Assembly (NCBI RefSeq): GCF_003073045.1
Contig: NC_037596.1
Coordinates: 7,273,416-7,337,415 of the forward strand
Length of the DNA: 64,000 nt
Reading direction: 5' to 3'
DNA from: Pomacea canaliculata
Taxonomy: Eukaryota; Mollusca; Gastropoda; Architaenioglossa; Ampullariidae
Below, in pieces: positions 56,297 to 64,000 of this stretch (positions are counted from its first letter, which is position 1; each line of letters opens with the position of its first letter). Made by a program: the position numbers and the translations under genes. The notes under the pieces were generated by a model. The model had not been told where the DNA came from. It saw nothing but the letters and a program-made list of their open reading frames with translations, and did no database searches.

Positions 56297-59200
56297 TCAA
56301 GGATCATTCTTGTCTTTAAGCTTTTCTGCCAACTTTTCACATTGATCCATAAGTTTCTGAAAAGAAAATAGCAACAGATAAATAGACTATGAAAGTTAAG
56401 ATTGTGATGGTATGCTTTCAAAACCAGCATTTTACTTCCCATCAAATGGTGTCAAACAACACCAAAAAATGTTACAATACCACTTACCTGTATTCTATCA
56501 ACCATATTCTTGCGTTTGCTACGTGATGTCAAGTCATCTGAACTTAGCTGTAGACTGTCTAATGACTCCAAGAGCTGCATAAAGCTTTCCACAGAAGCCA
56601 TCAGCTCCTTTCGACCTTGCTCAAGTTGTCTTCGTTCAATCCCAGCACCTTGAGAGTTCTGCAGAAGTTATCACAAATACATTACCTCCTGTATCACTCT
56701 ACACTCTACAGCATATTTGATTTAGTACACCATTGAAACATGGTTAACAACACAGTACCACTCTGCAAAAGAAACACTGCTCAACTGATTTCCAATAACA
56801 TGTACAACATCTTTCCTTCACTAGAATCAGTAATTAAAAACTAAGAGAAAAATCTCAAGATGTGTCAACCAAGTTATGAGAGACAAAATTTATCGGAAAA
56901 AAAATAAACAAGCTTCAATTTTTCACAACAGTGGCACTTTAAATAAAATTAAATTGCTATAGTAACAAAACTCAACATCCCATTATTGTGCTTCCAAAGT
57001 TAGTTTATTCCTTGTTACTCCCTGAGGAGCATAGGGCCGCACTCTGCTTCCAAAGAAGATATTGCAATTTTTAAATAGTGAGGATACAGAGACTTCTGAG
57101 ACAACAATCAAATGAAACCTTGATACTTGCATGATACTGTTTCATGCCTTATTATGCTCACGCTGTTCAAGAAGTTGATATCCTCTATCAGGGTAGTAAG
57201 ATTTTTAGCCTCTTTCTCCAAAGATGACTCAAGAGTTTGCAATTTGTCCTGGTCCCCAAGTAGTGAATTTTCCAACTGCAAAATGGAGTTAAGACAATCC
57301 TAAGCAAAGAAATGCAGCCATTGTTCAGGATGTAAGATTTCTGCTTGCAGCAGAAAAAAAATTATATGAACAATCCTAGCACAGCTATTTGCCACAAAGT
57401 GCATATGTAATGTGTGATGAGTTTCTCTGATTCTATTTGTTCCTATTTGACAACCTGCTTTTACAGAGATGTGCTACAAGACTAGCCTATCTTTTTTCTC
57501 TTATACATTAATATACACATATGTCTCAATATTCACAATATATTGCAAAATCTGCCTTTAAACACTTTTCACCCTGGTTTCCTCTGCAACTGATATTAAT
57601 AATAATAATGTGAACTTATAGCGTTCATCATCATGACCAAGATAGATCGAAACTCTCTGCGCAGACTAATAATGATTAATGAAAGATAACAGCCAGTGGA
57701 CAGTGAGGTATGTATAGGCACACTGAATAACATAAAGATGAGGTACAAGAGTAGAACGTAAAGCAATGAAGGTATGAAGGGATATAAACAGTGTAAGATG
57801 GAATCATTACATGATGGTTAACATGACAGACAGTATTACAAGGGAGTTAAGAATAGTAATTCAGGGGTAGTACTTTGTGAACAGATATGTTTTCAGAGAG
57901 CATTCAAATGTAACCTTGGAGTCAGAATGGCGAATGTGATGTGGAAAAGAGTTCAACTGCTTAGCAGCACAGAGGGATATGATAAATGTTCTCTACCATG
58001 GACCTTTTTTTTTATTACAGCACATTACAGTACAATCACTTTAAATACAAGCATACAATTTACCTAACTACAACAAATGCTCCCACATTTACTTTCACTT
58101 TTTCTCTCTTCTGCACTCTCACTTCTTCCTTTGTCTTTAACCTTTTCTCTCACACACCTTTATAAATAAACATATGTGTGAGTACACATGTACTATGGAC
58201 ATTTATTACATCATGGACATGTATAGGTGGACTGCTATCTGTCTGCTGAGACCAACGCTTAGCCTCTTAAGAAGTTCTCTACTGTTTGTTTCGGCGAGCC
58301 TAAACAATGAATGTAACTAAACTGGAAGCTTTGTATACAATTTTTTTTTTAATTTAAATGTATTTAACTGATCTGAAGAATAAAATGAACAATAAAACAA
58401 CAGGTAATAAAGACAACATTAATACCTTATTAACTGATGAGCCAGCATCCTGGCTTGATGAGATGGATGCACCCTCAACTGACGGAGACTGCAAATCAAA
58501 TGAAGAGAAAAGTAAATTCATCTTTAGTAATGTCGGGCAGCTCGCAAAATTTCTTTCCAAAGTATTTGTAAATCAGTCATTAAAAAAAAAAAAAAGCAAA
58601 ATTACTGAAATGCCCCTGAAAGAGAATGAAAAATGTCAGTTTGTGCCCCAAACAAAACAAAAATAGGTATGACTGATGTTGAAAGAATCATAACTGTCCT
58701 GTTAATGTTCATCAAAATATACAACAAAATTACATAATAAATATATTTCAGTAACACAATCAAAAGAATTTATGATTTACATGTTGTAGAAATGTTACCA
58801 AGGTTACCAAATGTTATCAAAGAAAATAACTGTAACTATTGAACTATTAATTTTTATTAAGTCTTAATTTTAGTTCAATAGAACCTCTCTATTAGCACTT
58901 GCTAGAATCCACCAAAATAAGATCATAACTGAAAGAGATCTTAGCAGGGAAATTGACTCATCTACTTTAATTACACGAACCATGATTTCAAACACCTACA
59001 AATTTAAGTTTGTTTATTTAAATGTTCAAAATAAAGCACTTAAAACCCTATCAAAGTACTTTTCTTTGTCGTTTTCACTAGGTCATGCCACTGTTGCACT
59101 TAATTAAAGATTTACATGGGAACTAACTCTCCAGCAATGAGCAATTGATCAATACATATGTACCATAGTAAACACAGAGGCTCTCAGTATGTACTTTTCA

Positions 59201-60554
59201 TACACAGGATTCCTGCAAAAAGTTGCAATAGTGCAGAGATATTTGGCTACAAGAATCTCAGTTTGATAAATATGAGACTTCTGCAAAAGGTTGAAAAGAC
59301 ACACAATTGACTGATATAAACTGATGAAGATACAGCAATAAAGAAGAAGCCTTTTTAAAAATGTGCTTAATTTAGTTTACATTATTTCTGCAAAAAGCCA
59401 TATTCTACATGTAAGGCAAATGGTTGGCCAGAGGCAGTCTATTTTAAAATGTACTTAATTTGTTTCAAAACATAACTTTTTGCAAACAGTAGAGCAGAAC
59501 CTGTTGGTCATAAGTTATGCTGGAGAGGTAGTCGAAATAGCAATGACATTTCGATAGTGAAATAAGTAAAGTGAACATTTTCTTTGGTCAAATCTAAGAG
59601 GGGATGGAGGTCAGAGTAGAGGAGATCTTTATGAGGAGGTTTTACAGTAGGTGTGGTCAGGTAAAGAATTATATTCTTTAGTCCTTCACCCTTGAGCCCA
59701 GAACCATGACCTTCGCTCCATTTGTCAGGCCAAGTGCCCTTAATCCTGTTTGATTCTTACTATCTGTAGAGAGTGTCCGACCTGGAAAAGAAATAATAAA
59801 GTATGAATTTATGAAAACACCAAATGATTTTTAGCATAAGATTACAAAATAGTTCTTTGATTTATGCACTGCTTTACACCACACTCCACTATGAGTTCTT
59901 ATTATCACTCCACTATGATTAAAAAGACAAACCTTTGAAAATAAGCTTCTGCTTCTCTTTAGGGATGCCAGTCAAATTCTCTACTTCTGCAGTTAAGTGA
60001 CAAATGTCAATATCATCACCATCCTCATCCAAAGATGGTTTTAAAGTCAGTAAATAAGTATTAGAACCTGCAAACATAGCAAATTTATGTCTCAATGGAC
60101 ACGAACTATTAACTTTGTTTTTAATCTGGAAACGGAAAAAAATTACCAAAAAATGTATATATATATATGTCAGATTCACTTTGTCATTTTTGTTCTACAT
60201 CTTTGTTACTATTTTGTTAACTTGTTCTACATCTTTGTAACTATTTTGCGATCTCGTTCAGCGCAATGAGTCCGCTTTTGGCTGAGACACTGCACTTTAT
60301 AAATTCCCACTTATTATTACTAAAGCCTTCTGTTTATTTGTGATGAAGTTAAAGACTAAAGAGACCGATCACAAGACAGAAACAATACTACAATCGAGAC
60401 TGCAGGGTGAAAGACCTCTTTGCATTAATCATCTGATTACAAGGATTTTGAAAAATATTTCTGAATCATAACAGAAGGGAACAGCTCTTATCATCGACAA
60501 GCACTTGCCGTGGACTAATTGAATCTTCAACGGTTCCTCGAGGTAGGAAGCCAT
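56297..60554 (-). CDS. BAG1: BAG family molecular chaperone regulator 1, 7 exons
   Basis: Hsp70 nucleotide-exchange co-chaperone that links Hsp70 to the proteasome through a ubiquitin-like domain. Exons (minus): 60509-60554, 59933-60067, 59690-59781, 58426-58488, 57162-57275, 56488-56658, 56297-56356. All keep frame; 226 residues, close to the short human isoform (230). The ubiquitin-like domain is ~7-95 (LKIQLVHGSNTYLLTL, LTGIPKEKQKLIFKGRTL, ALGLTNGAKVMVLGS). A Ser-rich linker encoded by exon 4 follows (SPSVEGASISSSQDAGSS). The BAG domain (~118-222) includes GIERRQLEQGRKELMASVES, FMQLLESLDSLQL, SRSKRKNMVDRIQKLMDQCE. Intron 1 begins with GC, not GT (CACG|GCAAGT), joined to TTTGCAG; with this junction VHG-SNTYLLTL aligns with the family. 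Confidence 0.94.
57585..58005. repeat. Dispersed repeat of unassigned class
   Basis: It starts with ATAATAATAATAATG then GTGAACTTATAGCGTTCATC, followed ~270 bp later by ACAGATATGTTTTCAGAGAG. This resembles a short repeat seen repeatedly in mollusc genomes (from memory, not searched). It lies in BAG1 intron 4. No target duplication was identified. Confidence 0.45.
60185..60250. repeat. Tandem duplication, ~37-bp unit x2
   Basis: TTGTTCTACATCTTTGTTAC and its follow-on TATTTTG recur about 37 bp later with one substitution, in BAG1 intron 1. Confidence 0.7.
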
Positions 60555-60593
60555 TTTGTAAGGGACATCACTCAATAACATTCTTTACTGCAC

Positions 60594-60603
60594 AACTTCC
60601 GGC
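60594..60603 (-). promoter_or_regulatory. ETS/GABP-like site in the BAG1 promoter
   Basis: AACTTCCGGC lies 40 bp upstream of the BAG1 start codon and matches the ETS-family core. No TATA box is apparent, as expected for a housekeeping gene. Confidence 0.45.
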
Positions 60604-61021
60604 GTTTTACGACATTGATTTTTTTAAAAACAAAAATCAATGCTGTGATAAAGCTTGTAAGTTTTTCAGTTACTTAATACTTTACTGCTTCAGTTAATTT
60701 TATATCTTTACTCTGCTACTGCTGCGATTTCCTTAAACCCACGAGAAGTTTACGTTTACGGTAAACCGATGCATGGATGCGTAGAGTTCGTGGCTAGCAG
60801 TAGACACACCAGGGTTTGCTCCTAAATGTAAAGCATTTTCTGTGATATCTCACAAACCTCTGTCTTGCAGTAAGATTTGTAAAAGTTGCAGATGAATATC
60901 GGGGTAGCTGTCAAAGCGGGTTTCATTATAGATAATCAAACATCATAATCATTGGGATATATAATCCCTGTGACATTTGTAACCTGAATATGAAAGTAGT
61001 TTGAAAAAGAAGCGCAATCAC

Positions 61022-61381
61022 CAGGGTTGTCCATGGGACATATTTTTCTATCCCGTCCCATCCCGTCCATGGCAATTTATGCCTGTCATCTCCGTCCCAT
61101 CCCACGGGATGTTTCCATGGGACCCATGCTATTAACAATCCTATGGACAACACTGAAAACCACTTTTCGGCTTTTGTTCTATAATTCCTGCTACTTCACA
61201 TACAATAGATGATTCAGAGGAAAGATTTAAATCCTTGATGAATGAAATAACAGTAATTTATTTTGCAATATCAAGTATCGACTACCATGGGAATACAAAA
61301 GTGTGCTGTCCCATCCCATCCCGTCCCATGGGACGTTTCCCATGGGATTCCCATGGGATTCCCATTCCTATGGAAACACTG
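61022..61381. mobile_element. hAT MITE, 360 bp
   Basis: The left terminus CAGGGTTGTCCATGGGAC and the right terminus (reverse complement CAGTGTTTCCATAGGAATGG) are flanked by the 8-bp duplication GCAATCAC (61014-61021, 61382-61389). Subterminal arrays of CCATGGGA and GTCCCATCCC are present in both arms. Confidence 0.88.
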
Positions 61382-61389
61382 GCAATCAC

Positions 61390-63029
61390 TCAGTATTTAC
61401 TAACACAGCAATAGATGTCATAACATCACATTTGAGAATCGAGAAATATCTTTAAAAACATTTACTTTGTCATAGTTATTGAATAAAGCTAGCATTTCTG
61501 TAGTAGTTTCATATTTTTCTGTTCGTGTTGCAGCAAAGCAGGGATCGATCGTGCAAAGTATAGTTATGTTGTCGGAGTCTCTTCTGATCAATTTTGTACC
61601 TTAAAACTATGGGACATATGGCACTTTGAATGATCGACAGCTTAGTTCATTTCTTGTTGCTCCTTTGAGGAGCACAGGGCCGCCTTCAGTTGGACCCATG
61701 TACGTGGTTCCGATGTCCCAATTGCCTCGCTCTCTACTGTTCCAACGATCGATAGATTGATACGATATTCTAAAAGGGAGCAAAGATTACGTGAAGGGCT
61801 GGAAATCTCAATCATCTACTCACATGCCTCCAGATGGCGGTAGAGTGTTCGCCGGTTTGATGGACCGTTTGTCAGGTCCTGCTTGACGAAGTGCCAGTAC
61901 GTACTCGGTACTCCAAAGCTGCAGCGAAAATTTATCTCGATTAGGAAATGTGAGCTGCAGGACACCTCTGTGCCTGTGTATGTTCACAGAACCGTTTAGA
62001 TCAGCTTCGTAATTTGCATGCTATAATATATAGTCTATAGACGTTGGGCTGATGAGGTATTTTAAATCCTTCTAGAACATATGCTATAAAAATATCACAT
62101 AATACATCCACGTATTTAAAAATTTTACAATTAGTTTGAAGAGGTTTGTATAGACAAGCATTGTTGGACGGTGACGCTTTTACTTACTAAGCCATCGACA
62201 GACTAATTCTGTCGTTACAATTTGTCTTAGTGTAAACTTCTGTAGGTCCAGAAAGCTTACCCATGGGAATCTACAGAAAGAGTTTCAGAACGACGTAATC
62301 TGAAACAGCCATGCCATCCTCACACTCTGTCTTGCAACTGCAACTCTCCAACCTACAGGATTAACTAAAAATTGAATATATTTACAGTTGTTCTTGTAAG
62401 CATGCCAAAGCCCCACAACGTAAAGATATCAGAAATTAAGGCAATATCCTTTGGTTTCTGCTTTTGAGCGTAGTAGACTCGTAGGTTTCGGTAAGTAAAT
62501 TCTGTATTAACTGCAGCCCTATTACCAAAAGAGCGCTGCAAGATGTGAAAATTGTGCTGAATTCTGCGTTCTTCGATGGGCAGTTTGTTTCTCTATCGTT
62601 ATGCTTTCACAAATGCTTTCTCCGACACTCACACCATTATCATTCCGCTCTGACCTCGCTTTAACCCCACAAATGTCATCGTCTTGCATGTGTAGCCCCT
62701 CTTTCACCCTGCCCGCATCTCCACTCTGGCACCGGCAGACACGCAGCGCGAAGACACTGTCCATCTTGTGGCACCACCCAAGGCCGCCTCAACTGTCGCA
62801 GAAAAAAAGTAGGCCACGATCGAACCACAAGATTCGATGGAGAGTTCCTTCACTGCGCAGAAGCTAACCACGCTAGTGTTGTTGTTGCTGCTGGTGCTGT
62901 GTGCGTGGTGGTGGCGGTGCTGCTGCTGCTATCGTCTGCTGTGTCTACGGTCAGACATGACTGAAATTTCCTGTGTATATTTGTAAACAACGGTGGATCG
63001 TGTTGCTGGGTGACGCACAGAGAGTAAAA
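61390..63029. other. Intergenic with a dispersed GAGGAGCACAGGGCCGCC motif
   Basis: A short motif at 61664-61690 recurs in variant form at about 57022 and 51010, perhaps the tail of an old LINE. From 62500 on the sequence is GC-richer, with a CTG/GTG-rich tract (62880-62940) whose plus-strand frame starting MESSFTAQKLTTLVLLLLLV is short. It is probably a promoter or leader region for whatever is transcribed at 63030. Confidence 0.4.
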
Positions 63030-63930
63030 ATGATAAACTTATTCCGATTTCCATCCGTGTGGTGCAGCGCGTGCTCATCTCTGACATTGTTCACGTACCT
63101 CACTGTCCTCTGCCTCGTTCCCCTCTCGCAAGGTAAGTAAAAGCTTAGCAGGACATCGTTAAGACGCCGATGAGGTTTTTCTTTACGTTTAAATCTCGAG
63201 TCCAGATTGAAGTCCGTGCTCAGAAATGAACTAGACATACAACAGATTTTCTGAGACATTTCTTTGCCTTGAGTGGAACCTAGCAGTAGTGCAGCTTAAT
63301 GACGAAGCTCGCCATTGTATAACTTGTATTTATTTTATGTGTTCTTTGCCGGATGCACCGATTGGCCTTGTAGCCGATATTACCACTGTCCATAAGCTGC
63401 AAATACACGAGGATATCTACCCGGGATTTTATTTTTTTTTATTATTTTTTTTTTGACATGCTTATATAGGAAAAGATGGATTAGAAGAGACAAATACAAA
63501 CGTTTGAAAACAAAAATATAGTTAAACGCCGGAAAGAGGCTTGCAAGAGAGTGTAGAAGTACAGGTGCGAAGAAGGTACATGAATAGGAAAAAAAGCAAA
63601 GGACAGAACAACAAATACGCCTTCTCTGTATTTTTTTGTGTGTGAGATTGAGAGAAAGAAGTTTTGATAGAATTGGCGTGTTTTGCTGACAACGAAAGAC
63701 AATCGCCTGAGCCAGTTCCTTGGCTTCTTGCAAGCTTCCACACATCACAAGACAAATACATAAATATTCACAGAGAGTGCTATCATAAAATGATGCAGTA
63801 GAGTACACGAGTGTAAAAGACTCCGCGTCCACTGGGCACTTGCTCCAACTCCCACCACATTCTCAATAAACTCTTTCTTGCAGCTGTAAATATGTCAAGC
63901 TGTAAAGTTTCCAGGAGAAAGAAAAAATAA
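63030..63930 (+). CDS. Candidate small secreted-peptide gene, possibly 2 exons
   Basis: Exon 1 (63030-63132) encodes MINLFRFPSVWCSACSSLTL then FTYLTVLCLVPLSQ, a convincing signal-peptide-like N-terminus, ending at a consensus donor CAAG|GTAAGT. The best downstream acceptor in the window, CTCTTTCTTGCAG|CT at 63884, would add AVNMSSCKVSRRKKK and stop at 63928-63930 (49 residues in all). Alternatively the true second exon is beyond the window and this is only the first exon of a larger secreted protein. No homologue is recognised, and coding potential is judged only from the signal sequence and splice sites. Confidence 0.3.
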
Positions 63931-64000
63931 TAAAAGGCTGGGAACCGTCAGGCACACGTCTCGGCTTTTATAAAGAGTCCCGAGAGAGCTGTTAATACTC

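Noticed and set aside
63380-63832. 150-codon minus-strand open frame
   Set aside because: Low-complexity, Phe/Leu/Lys-rich composition from AT-rich DNA, no domain, and it overlaps the plus-strand intron of the candidate peptide gene.

Overview
This is a 64 kb piece of an animal nuclear genome. It is AT-rich, with split genes, GT-AG introns, long introns and dense small DNA transposons. The proteins are animal-specific or animal-typical: CFAP91 of motile cilia, a PKNOX/Prep TALE homeodomain protein, NDUFS2, BAG1, a tetraspanin and a C2H2 zinc-finger protein. They are about as close to vertebrate proteins as those of a slowly evolving invertebrate would be. The tRNA-derived SINE and other dispersed repeats suggest a mollusc, probably a gastropod. 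That placement is inference; the sequence alone does not prove the species.

Layout: a polyglutamine C2H2 zinc-finger gene (minus, 87-3000, non-coding first exon near 4957); a full-length relic of a hAT-type transposon (5866-6810); a tetraspanin gene (minus, 8081-12209); a hAT MITE and a SINE between divergent genes; CFAP91 (plus, 14576-26054, 18 exons); PKNOX (minus, 29905-34665, non-coding first exon at 36466), tail-to-tail with CFAP91; NDUFS2 (minus, 39123-46633, 13 exons); a transposon graveyard (46720-53416); BAG1 (minus, 56297-60554, 7 exons); and a hAT MITE plus a possible small secreted-peptide gene at the right edge (plus, from 63030). I placed exons by joining conserved protein segments at splice sites. 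For the six named genes every junction kept frame, giving 664, 307, 760, 508, 463 and 226 residues.

The most striking structure is a four-level nest of DNA transposons at about 47.5-53.4 kb. A decayed mariner is split by a pogo/Tigger-like MITE (TA duplication). That MITE is split by a hAT element (8-bp duplication GTGCTAGG). The hAT element is split by a 2.8 kb TTAA-duplicating element that holds a promoter-like module and three tandem ~187-bp repeats. A second copy of the hAT element at 5.9-6.8 kb lacks the TTAA insertion and serves as a natural empty-site control.

Smaller points of interest are a one-base frame switch inside a 24-bp minisatellite at the CFAP91 C-terminus, a GC-AG first intron in BAG1, the NDUFS2 start codon lying in a YY1/TISU-like element, and an 11-bp perfect hairpin just downstream of the NDUFS2 stop. 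I saw no retrovirus-like or LTR element, no CRISPR array and no canonical tRNA or rRNA gene. The genes are unrelated housekeeping or developmental genes; nothing suggests an operon or shared pathway.
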